Shown: positions 34,945 to 44,863, counted from the first letter of the stretch. The stretch: 64,000 nt of DNA from Marinomonas rhodophyticola (GCF_026113935.1 NZ_JAPEUL010000009.1:640501-704500); one strand, 5' to 3'. Notes: generated by a model from the letters alone, not told the origin. Made by a program: numbers and translations.

Positions 34945-35820
34945 ATGAAAGATCATTTTGGGTATTTTAGTAAGCAGGTGCGAGTCATGTTAAAAGACTC
35001 TGTATACGATCGAGTTTCAGGAATTCACTCCAAACAGCCTTGGTTTGTACTGGGTGCGGCTCAGGAGTTTCTACTTTATCATTCTGATATTCCTAGCATT
35101 TCTCACTTTTATAGCTTTGAAGCTGACCCTGCCACAGAGCAAGTTTTAGCGATTCCAGATGGTTGTGTGGACATCTTGTTTGATTGTGATGAACAAAGGC
35201 CAACGGCAAAAGTATGTGGCACGACGTTAGAAGCGACAAACGCAGAGTTTATTCATAATCATAGATATTTTGGCGTACGGTTTGTTCCTGGTGTTATCCC
35301 TGACTTTTTAAAGGCATCCGCGCAAGAATTGATTGAACATCAGCTTAACTTGCTAGATATCATGCCCAATGCGGATCGAGTTTTTGAACAAATTGTCAGT
35401 AGCTCAGTGTTTGCGAACCAGGTTGGTTTTTTTGAAAAATTTTATAAAAATCAGCTTTCTAGGAAGCTATCAATATTAACAAAACAGACAATACACGAAG
35501 TTTTTATCAAAAAAGGCAATATACAAATACAGGACTTAGAAGCGTCGACGGGCTATTGTACTCGAACGTTACAACGTCAATTTCGTGCCGACATGGGAAT
35601 GTCCCCGAAGGCGTTTAGCCGCATTATTCGATGTCAGTCTGCCGTTTATGACCTTAATCACAACAAGGGCGTTACTTTCTCTGATTTGGCTTGTGACCTC
35701 GGTTTCAGTGATCAATCACACTTTCTCAGGGAATTTAAAAAGCTGGTCAGTGCAACACCTTTGGATTATTTGAACCGAGTTAAACACGAAACCTATGTTG
35801 GAAGACTGCGATATTTTTGA
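34945..35820 (+). CDS. AraC-family transcriptional regulator
   Basis: 291 residues if ATG 34945 is used (an in-frame ATG at 34759 and one at 34987 are alternatives; none has a clear RBS, and the N-terminal 60 residues of the longest form look non-native). The sensor part (FLLYHSDIPSISHFYSFEADPATEQVLAIPDGCVDILFDCDE) is of the DUF6597-like AraC class. The C-terminal HTH_18 domain is clear (GNIQIQDLEASTGYCTRTLQRQFRADMGMSPKAF and DLACDLGFSDQSHFLREFKKLV). It is divergent from the amine catabolic operon and probably its activator. Confidence 0.82.
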   Translation: MKDHFGYFSKQVRVMLKDSVYDRVSGIHSKQPWFVLGAAQEFLLYHSDIPSISHFYSFEADPATEQVLAIPDGCVDILFDCDEQRPTAKVCGTTLEATNAEFIHNHRYFGVRFVPGVIPDFLKASAQELIEHQLNLLDIMPNADRVFEQIVSSSVFANQVGFFEKFYKNQLSRKLSILTKQTIHEVFIKKGNIQIQDLEASTGYCTRTLQRQFRADMGMSPKAFSRIIRCQSAVYDLNHNKGVTFSDLACDLGFSDQSHFLREFKKLVSATPLDYLNRVKHETYVGRLRYF

Positions 35821-35840
35821 GCTAAAACAGCTCGTTTATT

Positions 35841-35872
35841 AAATCCGTCGCACCAGGTTAGTGCGACGGATT
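35841..35872 (+). terminator. Terminator after the AraC gene
   Basis: AATCCGTCGCAC and GTGCGACGGATT are 12-bp perfect arms around 7 nt. The following T-tract is weak. Confidence 0.65.
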
Positions 35873-35990
35873 GTGCTTTATGAAGCAAGTATTTCTATTC
35901 TTCTCAATCATCTTTTTTTAGAACCCTGACCTTCACTGTTCATTTTTAATTTTCATTGTGAGGTTTTCCCAATACTGTTAATGATTGTGA

Positions 35991-36013
35991 GGATGATAAT
36001 TGTTACTATAACG
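35991..36013. promoter_or_regulatory. Possible Fur box upstream of the siderophore ABC operon
   Basis: ATGATAATTGTTACTATAAC lies about 70 bp before the binding-protein start and resembles the clearer Fur box at 44887-44905 in the TGATAATT half. Confidence 0.42.
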
Positions 36014-36081
36014 ATTTTGGCTGTTCGTATCTTTTAACGCCGTTATTCGTTAGTAAGAACAATAGAAGGAAACACTTCAAC

Positions 36082-37053
36082 ATGATGGTAAAGCAAGTAA
36101 GAAAACGGGTATTTCTACTGATAGCATTTTTGTTGATGTTAGCGCCTGTTAATCAGGTGATGGCGTCTGACAGTAACACTGTCCATAAAAGCGATGCTTA
36201 TAAAGAGATTATCCATGCGATGGGCAGTGCTGAGGTTCCTGAAAAAGTCTTACGTGTGGTGACCTTGTTTCAAGGAGCAACCGATTCTGTGGTGGCGCTG
36301 GGTGTGACGCCAGTTGGTGTGGTGGATTCGTGGGCGCAGCCGCCAACCTATGAGTATTTGCGAGATGCTTTGAAAGGTGTTGCTCATGTGGGGTTGGAAA
36401 CTCAACCGAACCTTGAGGCGATTGTGGCGTTAAAGCCAGATTTGATTATTGGCACCAAGTCTCGTCATGAAAAGATCTATGGTCAGCTGTCACAGATCGC
36501 GCCCACTGTGATGGCAGAAAATGTCTATGACTTTAAAACCACCTTGGATCTAACCGCTGAAGCATTAGGCAAGCAAGAGGAAGGCCGACAAGTTTGGGGG
36601 GCTTTTCAACAACGTATTACCCACTTTCATCATGTTATCAAAAAGCGTGTGCCAAACTGGCCTTTAACGGCGGCAGTATTAAATATTCGTGCCGATCATT
36701 TGCGTCTGTACTTGAATCAAAGTTTTTCTGGTGTGGTGTTGAAAGAAATAGGCTTTAAATTTCCATTGCCGAATGAAAATGGTTGGGGCGTTAAACTGAA
36801 GACTAAGGAAGCCTTGCCGAGTGTTAACGCGGATGTGTTTTTTATTATTTTGCAGTCTGATGATGCAGCTGTGAAGCAAAATTACGACGCGTGGCGTGCT
36901 CATCCGCTATGGAAAATGCTAACGGCGCCTAAAAATCAGCAAGTATTTGAAGTGGATAATGTCGCTTGGTTGTTGTCTGGTGGGATTCTAGGAGCTGAAA
37001 AAATCCTCGATCAGTTGTACCAAATCTATCAACTCCCTCAGGCTAATCACTAG
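36082..37053 (+). CDS. Iron-siderophore ABC transporter substrate-binding protein (FecB-like)
   Basis: 323 residues. A signal peptide (KRVFLLIAFLLMLAPVNQVMA) precedes a class III periplasmic binding fold: VPEKVLRVVTLFQGATDSVVALGVTPVGVVDSW, then PNLEAIVALKPDLIIGTKSRHEKIYGQLSQIAPTV. This pattern is that of FecB/FhuD-type proteins that hand ferric citrate or hydroxamate siderophores to the permease. It opens an operon with two permeases, an ATPase and a FhuF-like reductase. Confidence 0.92.
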   Translation: MMVKQVRKRVFLLIAFLLMLAPVNQVMASDSNTVHKSDAYKEIIHAMGSAEVPEKVLRVVTLFQGATDSVVALGVTPVGVVDSWAQPPTYEYLRDALKGVAHVGLETQPNLEAIVALKPDLIIGTKSRHEKIYGQLSQIAPTVMAENVYDFKTTLDLTAEALGKQEEGRQVWGAFQQRITHFHHVIKKRVPNWPLTAAVLNIRADHLRLYLNQSFSGVVLKEIGFKFPLPNENGWGVKLKTKEALPSVNADVFFIILQSDDAAVKQNYDAWRAHPLWKMLTAPKNQQVFEVDNVAWLLSGGILGAEKILDQLYQIYQLPQANH

Positions 37054-37060
37054 AGCATTT

Positions 37061-38071
37061 ATGCACTTATACAGCAGTCGCACTTTTAAATGGAGCCTTC
37101 TTGCTCTGTCTATTGTATGCCTGATGCTCTCTTTGTTGGGGAGCATTGCTTATGGGCAATACGTTATTTCAAGCAAATCCGTCTGGACAGCGTTTTGGGC
37201 GTTTGATCCCCAGTCTATTGATCACGTTATTATCCGTACCACGCGTTTATCCCGTGCACTTGTTGCTTGTCTAGTTGGTTCGGCGTTGGCGGTTGCTGGT
37301 GTTTTGATGCAAGCCTTAACACGGAACCCGCTGGCTTCACCGTCTATCTTTGGTGTTAACGCGGGCGCTCTATTTTCTATCGTTTTATTCTCGACTTTCT
37401 TTTCCGTTACTTCCTTGAATACGTTTTTATGGTTGGCTTTTTTGGGCGCGAGCGTCGCTGGTGCGCTGGTTTATGGGCTGGGTAGTTTAGGAAAAGACGG
37501 ATTGTCTCCAGTACGCATTGTCTTGTCTGGGGCAGCGATTTCGGCGCTATTCATGGCCTTTACTCAAGGCATATTGGTGATTGGTCAAGAAGGCTTAGAC
37601 AGTGTGTTGTTTTGGGTAGCGGGTTCTGTATCGGGCCGTGATTTGTCTATGGTGATGCCATTAGTGCCCGCTTTTGTTGTTGGCATCGTGTTGGCGATGC
37701 TGGCAGCACCACAGATCAATATTTTGTTGTCCGGCGACGACATTGCGAAAGGATTAGGGCAGAACACTGTGCTGATTAAGGTGGTGCTGAGTTTGCTGAT
37801 TATTGGTTTGGCGGGTGGCTCGGTCGCGCTGGGTGGCAGCATTGGTTTTATCGGTTTGATGGTGCCGCATATGGTGCGTTCCTTGGTGGGTTATGATCAT
37901 AAGTGGCTAATACCGTTGAGCGCACTGTGGGGGGCAATTTTGTTGTTGTGCGCGGATGTGATCAGTCGTTTTGTGATTATGCCAGAAGAAGTGCCAATTG
38001 GTGTGACGACAGCGATTCTAGGGGCGCCTTTCTTTATTTATTTAGCGCGAAAAGGAGGCAAGCGTGAGTAA
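37061..38071 (+). CDS. Iron-siderophore ABC permease (FecC/FecCD family), first subunit
   Basis: 336 residues with about ten helices. FecCD motifs: IRTTRLSRALVACLVGSALAVAGVLMQALTRNPLASPSIFGVNAGA and the cytoplasmic loop ALGGSIGFIGLMVPHMVRSLVGYDHKWLIP. It forms a heterodimer with the next gene, which it overlaps by 8 bp, and starts 8 bp after the binding-protein stop. Confidence 0.94.
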   Translation: MHLYSSRTFKWSLLALSIVCLMLSLLGSIAYGQYVISSKSVWTAFWAFDPQSIDHVIIRTTRLSRALVACLVGSALAVAGVLMQALTRNPLASPSIFGVNAGALFSIVLFSTFFSVTSLNTFLWLAFLGASVAGALVYGLGSLGKDGLSPVRIVLSGAAISALFMAFTQGILVIGQEGLDSVLFWVAGSVSGRDLSMVMPLVPAFVVGIVLAMLAAPQINILLSGDDIAKGLGQNTVLIKVVLSLLIIGLAGGSVALGGSIGFIGLMVPHMVRSLVGYDHKWLIPLSALWGAILLLCADVISRFVIMPEEVPIGVTTAILGAPFFIYLARKGGKRE

Positions 38072-39095
38072 GTTTTTCAGCGTTCGCCATCGTTTATTTT
38101 CTTTTTCGACGCCAGTTCGTTCTTTATGGTCGATGCTCATTCTCTTTGCCTTTTTTCTTTCGATTATTCTATTTTCCCTGTGTTTAGGCGAAGAGTTCAT
38201 AGCTTTGCCGCAAGTACTTCAGGTGCTGCTTGGCAAAGGGGATCAGGCTTTGCAGTTTGTTGTGGAAACTTTGCGTTTGCCTAGGGTGTTGATGGCGGCC
38301 ATGGTGGGCGCTGCGTTGGCGTCGTCTGGGTTGGTGTTGCAATCCATGATACGCAATCCGTTAGCGTCTCCGGATATTATTGGCATTACGGGCGGTGCTT
38401 CCGCTGCAGCGGTGTGCTTCCTATCATTTTTTGCGACGGCAATGGGAATGATCTGGTTGCCTGTGTTTGCTATTGCAGGCGCTTTGTTAGCGGCTTTGTT
38501 GATCTACGCGCTTGCTTGGAACAGTGGCGTGACGCCGATGCGGTTGGTGTTTGTTGGCATTGGTATATCCTCGGCGATGGGCGCGGTGACGACCTTTGTT
38601 ATTGCAGCGGTTCCACTGTCGACCAGTATTACCGCGTATATCTGGCTAACGGGCAGTGTGTATGGCGCGAGTTGGGTTGAAGTAAAAGCCTTGTTGCCGT
38701 GGCTGTTGATTTCTTGGCCCTTGGCGTTTTATTTAGCGCGCCGAGTGAATACCCAAGAATTAGGTGATCAACTGGCAACTGGATTGGGTATATCTGTTCA
38801 GCGCTTGCGTTTAGCTCTGTTGTTTTTGAGTGTGATGATGGCAGCCCCCGCGATTGCCTATGCGGGGGCGGTGGGTTTTGTGGGGTTGATCGCGCCCCAT
38901 ATTGCTCGTCGTCTTGTGGTGCGGAGTTTCGCACTTTTATTGCCTACGTCGGCCTTGGTTGGCGCATGTTTAGTGATGTTAGCGGATTTATGCGGTCGTT
39001 TGTTATTCCAGCCTTTGGATATTCCGGCTGGTGTTTTTGTATCCGCTATTGGCGCACCATTCTTTATTTATTTACTTTATCGACAGCGTTTCTAA
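38064..39095 (+). CDS. Iron-siderophore ABC permease (FecD-like), second subunit
   Basis: 343 residues, FecCD family. LRLPRVLMAAMVGAALASSGLVLQSMIRNPLASPDIIGITGGA and GAVGFVGLIAPHIARRLV are the conserved signature and EAA-like coupling loop. Translational coupling to the first subunit (8-bp overlap) supports a heterodimeric permease. Confidence 0.94.
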   Translation: MSKFFSVRHRLFSFSTPVRSLWSMLILFAFFLSIILFSLCLGEEFIALPQVLQVLLGKGDQALQFVVETLRLPRVLMAAMVGAALASSGLVLQSMIRNPLASPDIIGITGGASAAAVCFLSFFATAMGMIWLPVFAIAGALLAALLIYALAWNSGVTPMRLVFVGIGISSAMGAVTTFVIAAVPLSTSITAYIWLTGSVYGASWVEVKALLPWLLISWPLAFYLARRVNTQELGDQLATGLGISVQRLRLALLFLSVMMAAPAIAYAGAVGFVGLIAPHIARRLVVRSFALLLPTSALVGACLVMLADLCGRLLFQPLDIPAGVFVSAIGAPFFIYLLYRQRF

Positions 39096-39125
39096 GTCGG
39101 TTGGTTATATTGGGATTTTTTAACG

Positions 39126-39986
39126 ATGAGTATGTCCGAACATTCTTTAGCAGACAGTAATATATTCGCTCATAGCCCATTGGAGAGCGTGGCGCTGTCT
39201 TTAGGCTACGAGAAAAAGACCATTATCAAATCGTTGGATTTGGCCATTAAACCTAATCAAATTACCGTGCTGGTGGGCGGCAATGGTTGTGGTAAATCTA
39301 CCTTGTTGAAGTCGTTTGCTCGCTTGTTGAAACCTTCGACTGGTCAGATTCTCCTTAATGGCGCAGATATTCATTCCTTATCTGGTAAAGACGTGGCTCG
39401 CAAGTTGGCTATCCTGCCTCAAGGACCTGTTGCACCAGAAGGATTGACGGTTGAGCAGTTGGTTCGCCAAGGTCGTTACCCTCACCAAAATTGGTTACAA
39501 AGCTGGACGGAAGACGACGAGCGGTTAGTGCATAAAGCCTTGCAAGACACCAACATGACCGAGTTTGCTAATCGTTCCATTGATGCTTTATCTGGTGGTC
39601 AGAGACAGCGAGCTTGGATTGCCATGGCGCTGGCGCAAAATACCAATATTTTGTTATTGGATGAACCGACAACCTATTTGGATTTAACCCATCAAATAGA
39701 GATTCTTGATCTGTTGTTCGAGCTCAATGCGACGCAGAAAACGACCATCTTGATGGTGTTGCATGATCTGAATCTTGCCGCCCGTTATGCCCATAACATG
39801 ATCGCCATTAAAGACGGCTCGGTATTTTGCCAAGGTCCACCAGAAGCGATTTTAGACCATGATATGGTGAAAGCGGTGTTTGATATGGAATGCCATATCA
39901 GCGCCGACCCCTTGTTTGGTACGCCAATGTGCATTCCTTATGGAAAAGGTCGTAAGGTCGATTTTCAGGCGGCTAAGCATGTTTGA
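39126..39986 (+). CDS. Iron-siderophore ABC ATP-binding protein (FecE/FepC-like)
   Basis: 286 residues. Walker A GGNGCGKSTLLKSFARLL, signature ALSGGQRQRAWIAMALAQ, Walker B ILLLDEPTTYLDL and the H-loop MVLHDLNLAARYA are complete. The TYLDL after Walker B is typical of siderophore ATPases. It overlaps the start of the FhuF-like gene by 8 bp. Confidence 0.95.
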   Translation: MSMSEHSLADSNIFAHSPLESVALSLGYEKKTIIKSLDLAIKPNQITVLVGGNGCGKSTLLKSFARLLKPSTGQILLNGADIHSLSGKDVARKLAILPQGPVAPEGLTVEQLVRQGRYPHQNWLQSWTEDDERLVHKALQDTNMTEFANRSIDALSGGQRQRAWIAMALAQNTNILLLDEPTTYLDLTHQIEILDLLFELNATQKTTILMVLHDLNLAARYAHNMIAIKDGSVFCQGPPEAILDHDMVKAVFDMECHISADPLFGTPMCIPYGKGRKVDFQAAKHV

Positions 39987-40879
39987 GCGAGATAACAAGC
40001 ATGAGCTTCTTGCTGAAGAGTGGGAGGTGTTGGCGGCATTTGGGCTTAAGTCCTATCAACAAGACGAGCCACTTGCTATCGATTCTACCAAACTATTGGA
40101 TGATGCGTTGTGTTTGGAAACCCTACAAAAAATTCTGCCAGAGACTCGGTGCGCCGAATATTAAAGTGACCGCGTCACTGGTGATAAAACGTGTGGCCTT
40201 TCTCACACTTGCCCCTGTTTTATACGCCATGTCGAGTTTTGATAAGGGCCTTGATGGCTCGCTCGAAAATAGCGTCTTTGAATACCCGTTAGATAACAGA
40301 ATTTGGCAATCCAAGATGCCATTAAAAGACACATCGGTGTCGGTTTGGAATAGTTCGAATAAAGAAAGTCGAGACACTTGGCGAGATGGCATTTTGACGA
40401 AGGTGTTTGCTGGGCATCTAACTTTATTGGTCGAACACTTCTATCGTTTAACTAAAGTGTCGCGACGAGTGCTTTGGGAAAATGTGGCTGTAAGAGTATT
40501 TAGTATTTACGAACAGCGTATTTTAACGAGTGTTTCAAAAGAAAAGAGAGAAACGGCAGAAGCGGATTACGCATGTTTATTAGATAAAAGTATGTCGAAA
40601 TTATTCGGTTTAAACGAAAATCCTTTGACGATGTTTTATCGAGACAAGCAGTTAACGGCACTGTCAGAAAATCCTGTTCGGGTTCGACGTACCTGTTGTT
40701 TTTACTACCAAGCCACTGAACCGCCAGTGTATTGCGGTTCGTGTCCTTTGCCGTTGAAAAAGAAAACAACCCCCCTTAATCCTCCCCTTGAAGATAAGGG
40801 GAGGAGATTGTTCTCGTCGTTTTTGGGGGTTAAAAGTCTAAACCGTAAGCCAATGTCAGAGTACGACCGCGGCCTTTGA
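39979..40879 (+). pseudogene. FhuF-like ferric-siderophore reductase, frameshifted
   Basis: The true start is ATG 39979 (MFERDNKHELLAEEWEVLAAFGLKSYQQ...), overlapping the ATPase gene. One extra base at about 40144 shifts the frame; the rest (LGAPNIKVTASLVIKRVAFLTLAPVLYAMS...) continues in the next frame to the [2Fe-2S] motif RRTCCFYYQATEPPVYCGSCPL (CC-x10-C-x2-C), diagnostic of FhuF. FhuF-type proteins reduce Fe(III)-siderophores in the cytoplasm to release iron. The frame then runs through a palindromic repeat and into the antisense 3' end of the TonB receptor, adding about 40 non-native residues; the ancestral stop probably lay near 40770. Confidence 0.85.
40768..40831. repeat. Nested palindromic intergenic repeat
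   Basis: Outer arms AACCCCCC and GGGGGTT enclose a perfect stem CCTCCCCTT/AAGGGGAGG with a 6-nt loop. It sits between convergent genes and may act as terminator; the type resembles small palindromic repeats scattered in many gammaproteobacterial genomes. Confidence 0.75.
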
Positions 40880-43277
40880 AGTAAAAACTGTCATTAGCAT
40901 AGGCCGCTTGTGAATAGTAAGTGAAATAATCTTCGTTAAATAGGTTGGCCACTGCGACACTCATTTTACCAACTGGCAGCTTATAACCGACAGATGCGTC
41001 GACCAGTGTATATCCGTCAAAGTTTAAATCTTCATCATCAAAGCTGCGGCTAAAAGCATGGCTTACTTGCAATAAAGAAGACAGTTTTTCGTCCCAACGA
41101 GCATTCCATGATGTTACTAAGCGATTAGGCGGAATATCCGCGCCAGTCAGTTTGGTATCTACTTTACCATCACCATCCGTATCAGACTTGCCTTGGATGT
41201 AAGAGTAGCTAGCTTGTAACTTGTGGTCTTTGTTGAGCTGGAACCCTAAAGACGCTTCTGCACCGTGAATTTCTTTCTTTTCACGTTTGACGACGTAAAG
41301 TCCATTCTGGTTCTCAATTCGGCTACCTAAATCAGAATTGGATTGGTAGGCACTCAGTTCGAAGTCGAATGCATTGCGATGGATACGAAAGCCCGCCTCA
41401 TAGTTGTCTGTCAGAATGGGAGACAGATCAATAAGTGTATCAACGTCTTGATCGGCGGTTGATACCCCTCTGAGTATACGCCCGACATCAGGCATACCAA
41501 AGCCTTGCGAGTAGTTGGCAAACACACTAATAGAAGGTGTTAGCTTGAACACGGCGCCAGCGTTGTAAACCGTATCGCTAAAGCTTGGTGAGCCTCCATC
41601 TACTAAAACCGATGTATTTTTATTCGTTGCGACAGTTCTATAAGTATCTACATCTAATTTAGCGTGTTCATTACGGACTCCTGCTTGCAGAACTAAGCGG
41701 TCCGTTGGTTTGTATTCAAATTGAATGAATGGCGCGTAGTTGGTGTATTCCGTCTCAGGAACATAAGTACGATTGGTCAATACTAATGTCTGACTGGTTT
41801 TGTCTTGCAGTAAATCTAACCCAGTAGTGATACTTAAATTACTATTTAACAGGTCATCTTTGGTCAGACTGAATTTAGCACCAACTTTCTCAGATTGGTT
41901 CTGGCTTTGATCATAGAGCGTACCAACGGGGGCAATACTGACGTCCTGAAAGCTGTTTGAGTTTGACGCGCCATAACGTCCCTCGAAGTCTTGATGGAAA
42001 ACTTGCGCTTTAAATTCCATACCATCAAGGTCACTGTCGGTATAGAAAAGGCTGGTGGTTTGCACATCGTTGTAAGGTGCTACACCGTTTGGCGGGGTGC
42101 CTTTTATGGAGCTGGTTGCGACACCATTTTCTCTGTCACCATCAACGCCAGTAAAATTCATGCGACTTTTTAAGCGGTATTTGTTGGCTTCCAGTTCTAG
42201 TCTTTTGTCGTCAGTCAGCCAGTAACCCAGTTTAACAAAGACGTCGTGGCTGTTAGAGTCCATGATGTCACCACGAACCGTTGCTGCGCCAACATAATTG
42301 CCGTCAGCATCAAGGTAGATGCCCTGTACTTCGTTGGTTAATCCTACAAGATAATCAAAATCGCCTGCAGAACCCTCTACTTGGTAGCCAATTTTATAGC
42401 CTAGAGAATCGCTGCTAATCTCATCTGTTGGTGTTGTGAGTTGCACGTCGACATGTTGCTTCACCTCGTTTGAGCGGTTGGACTTGGTGATGAAGTTTAT
42501 AATACCACCCGTAGCTCCTAGACCGTGTACGGCGCTGGCGCCATGAATGACTTCGATACGATCAACCATAGCTAGGTCGATTGTATGGGCAGATCGGCTA
42601 CCCTCTCGAATCGGATTTGATTGCGGTACACCATCCACCATGTACAACACTGAACGGCCACGAAAGGTTTGGCTACTATTATTTAGTTTTTGCGTATTCG
42701 GCGAGTAAGCGGGTAAGAGGCTGGCGAGCGCCTGAGAGCTATCGGAGCTGATGGAAAGCTGATCCTCAATTTGCTGTCGAGTGATTACCGTAACGACTTG
42801 AGGGCTGTTTTCTTTTTTGGTATTTGATCGACTGGTTTGGATAATCAAGGTATTTAGATTAATCGCTTGATTGTCTGCTGTCAGGTTTTGGGTGCGCTCT
42901 GTTAGGCTGTAGGTACCGTCCTGATTAGCGATCACCACCAAATCAGTATTAGAGAGTAATTGCTCAATTAATTCTATCGGACTGCTGTTGCCAGAAATAC
43001 CCTCACTATTAAGGTGTCGTGTTAATGCTGGGTTAAACGAGAGTGCTATGTTGTGACGAGCGGCAAACTCAGTAAGGACTTTTCCAAGGTTGCCGGCTTC
43101 GATGCGCAATGGCTCGCTAATAGTTTGATCCGTGGTATCTTGCGCGACGGTAAATGGGCTAAGACCAGACGCGATGATTAGCCCACTGCACGTTAATGTG
43201 GTGCTGATTACCTTCTGAAATTGTGTTTTTAAATGTGTTTTTTTACGGGTAGACACAGCCACCTCCTTCTTTAACAT
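40830..43277 (-). CDS. TonB-dependent siderophore receptor with STN signalling domain (FecA-type)
   Basis: 815 residues. After a signal region (ISTTLTCSGLIIASGLSPFTVAQ) come the STN domain (about 55-125: PLRIEAGNLGKVLTEFAARHNIALSFNPAL), a TonB-box and plug (VVTVITRQQIEDQLSISSDSSQALASLLPAYSP ... RIEVIHGASAVHGLGATGGIINFITK) and a 22-strand barrel ending in an aromatic YGLDF. The STN domain marks a transducer receptor that signals to FecR, which is encoded 106 bp upstream together with FecI. The receptor brings the ferric complex through the outer membrane for the importer at 36-40 kb. Confidence 0.94.
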   Translation of the reverse strand: MLKKEVAVSTRKKTHLKTQFQKVISTTLTCSGLIIASGLSPFTVAQDTTDQTISEPLRIEAGNLGKVLTEFAARHNIALSFNPALTRHLNSEGISGNSSPIELIEQLLSNTDLVVIANQDGTYSLTERTQNLTADNQAINLNTLIIQTSRSNTKKENSPQVVTVITRQQIEDQLSISSDSSQALASLLPAYSPNTQKLNNSSQTFRGRSVLYMVDGVPQSNPIREGSRSAHTIDLAMVDRIEVIHGASAVHGLGATGGIINFITKSNRSNEVKQHVDVQLTTPTDEISSDSLGYKIGYQVEGSAGDFDYLVGLTNEVQGIYLDADGNYVGAATVRGDIMDSNSHDVFVKLGYWLTDDKRLELEANKYRLKSRMNFTGVDGDRENGVATSSIKGTPPNGVAPYNDVQTTSLFYTDSDLDGMEFKAQVFHQDFEGRYGASNSNSFQDVSIAPVGTLYDQSQNQSEKVGAKFSLTKDDLLNSNLSITTGLDLLQDKTSQTLVLTNRTYVPETEYTNYAPFIQFEYKPTDRLVLQAGVRNEHAKLDVDTYRTVATNKNTSVLVDGGSPSFSDTVYNAGAVFKLTPSISVFANYSQGFGMPDVGRILRGVSTADQDVDTLIDLSPILTDNYEAGFRIHRNAFDFELSAYQSNSDLGSRIENQNGLYVVKREKKEIHGAEASLGFQLNKDHKLQASYSYIQGKSDTDGDGKVDTKLTGADIPPNRLVTSWNARWDEKLSSLLQVSHAFSRSFDDEDLNFDGYTLVDASVGYKLPVGKMSVAVANLFNEDYFTYYSQAAYANDSFYFKGRGRTLTLAYGLDF

Positions 43278-43383
43278 TATGGTACTTATGAGTTGTTTAA
43301 CTACTAAGCCACCTGAAAAGAAAAAAAGTGTCAGCAGAAATAGGAATTATGTCGTTTTTTTTGATTAAGTGTTTTTACTGTCA

Positions 43384-44343
43384 TTAAACAGCCTCTATCG
43401 TGACCCAATAATTCCCTAAATGACTGTTTATTTGGATAGGATAAGTGTGCGACAGCATGCTGAAAATAATGTTGATATCTTTAATAGGAAAAGCCCCCGA
43501 TATATCAATATTGGCAATCTCAGGGGCAACTCGTAATAAGCCGCTATGATAGCGGGAGACTTCTTGGATAAACTGATTTAATGGCATATTGTGAACGGCA
43601 ATCATTTTGTCTAGCCAAGACGTCGTGTTGGATTCGAGTGCCTGACGAGATAAAAATGCATGGCTTGATAGCTCGATTTGATAACCGGCTTTAATGATAT
43701 TGTCTTGTGTATTTTCTGCAAATTTAGGTGACGCTTTCACGCGGCCTTGAATGACTCCTACTCGTGTTAAGTCACTATACTGACGTACGGTGAAGTTCGC
43801 CTCCAAGGGCGATAAAATCGCGTCCCGTGTCTTAACGATAAAGGGATTCCGCTTTTGCGAAGGCGTCGATGTAGTATGAACTTGGATTTCTCCCTCTCTC
43901 AATGATAATAAGCGCGCCTTGTCATCAAAAGAAATATCAAATGCCGTTGCCGTATTAAGCTTAACCGTGGTTCCGTCTGGTAAAGTGACCTGTTTTTGCT
44001 GCCCTTTCGCTGTGCGGTAATCGGCGTTCCATTGTTGATTGTCGACCACTTTGTAGCTTCCCCAGATGAATGGTCCAGAGGCGAGAAGTAATGCTAGTTT
44101 GCCAAGATGTAATCGGCGGGTTTCATCATCAGGTCGATTGAGTACAGCATAAGCGATACCTTTTGGCAGCGTGTCGACTTGATTTATAAAATGTTGGGCG
44201 CGTTGCCATGCACACTGATTGTCTTTGTTTAACGCTAGCCATTGTTGCAGTTGCTTTTGCTCGTCATCGCTTAGTGGTTGCTCTTGTTGTCTGATCAACC
44301 AATCAGCGGCTTCGTGCAGGCTTTTTTTTGATATTTTATTCAA
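43384..44343 (-). CDS. fecR: FecR-family anti-sigma/transducer protein
   Basis: 319 residues from TTG 44343 (GGAGA RBS), overlapping fecI by 8 bp. The N-terminal cytoplasmic DUF4880 part (LHEAADWLIRQQEQPLSDDEQKQLQQWLALN) binds sigma; one membrane helix follows (LALLLASGPFIWGSYKVV); the periplasmic FecR domain has QKQVTLPDGTTVKLNTATAFDISFDDKARLLSLREGEIQV. It receives the signal from the receptor's STN domain. Confidence 0.93.
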   Translation of the reverse strand: MNKISKKSLHEAADWLIRQQEQPLSDDEQKQLQQWLALNKDNQCAWQRAQHFINQVDTLPKGIAYAVLNRPDDETRRLHLGKLALLLASGPFIWGSYKVVDNQQWNADYRTAKGQQKQVTLPDGTTVKLNTATAFDISFDDKARLLSLREGEIQVHTTSTPSQKRNPFIVKTRDAILSPLEANFTVRQYSDLTRVGVIQGRVKASPKFAENTQDNIIKAGYQIELSSHAFLSRQALESNTTSWLDKMIAVHNMPLNQFIQEVSRYHSGLLRVAPEIANIDISGAFPIKDINIIFSMLSHTYPIQINSHLGNYWVTIEAV

Positions 44344-44863
44344 ACAAATCGTCTCCCATCAAAATGAAGCACTTTACATAAGCTTGTTTCATGTAGCGCT
44401 TCACCGTGGCAAGAGAAAGATGCATTTCATCGGCTATTTGTTGATATTTTTTACCTTCAATTTGCGACAGCAAAAATACCTGTTTTACCTGACTTGGAAG
44501 CGCATTCAGCAAAGCATCTATTTCCTCCAAGGTCTGCAAAATAATGAATTCATTTTCAGGTGATATAACGAAGGATTCAGGTTGTTTCGCTAAAAGCTCT
44601 AGGTACGCTTGCTCTAAGGATTTCCGTCTATAAAAATGGCACACAAGACCTTTGGCGATGGTTGCTAAATAGGCTTTTGGTTCTTTTATGGTTGTCGCAT
44701 TTTGCTTTGCGTGAATGCGCAAAAAAGTATCTTGAGTTAAATCAGCGGCATCGTATTGGCTGTCTAAACGTTTACGAATCCATGTGTACAGCCAATTGTG
44801 ATGATTGACATAGAGCGAGTGCATTACGTCATGTTGCACACTGGGAGTCACATTGTGCGGCAT
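44336..44863 (-). CDS. fecI: FecI-family ECF sigma factor
   Basis: 175 residues. Region 2 reads HHNWLYTWIRKRLDSQYDAADLTQDTFLRIHA, and region 4 LPSQVKQVFLLSQIEGKKYQQIADEMHLSLATVKRYMKQAY, as in FecI/PvdS-type ECF sigmas. It should drive transcription of the receptor gene. A strong Fur box overlaps its promoter, so expression is expected under iron limitation. Confidence 0.94.
   Translation of the reverse strand: MPHNVTPSVQHDVMHSLYVNHHNWLYTWIRKRLDSQYDAADLTQDTFLRIHAKQNATTIKEPKAYLATIAKGLVCHFYRRKSLEQAYLELLAKQPESFVISPENEFIILQTLEEIDALLNALPSQVKQVFLLSQIEGKKYQQIADEMHLSLATVKRYMKQAYVKCFILMGDDLFE

Noticed and set aside
37585-37842. Antisense open frame inside the FecC-like permease
   Set aside because: Pro/Thr-rich composition typical of antisense translation of membrane proteins; no RBS.
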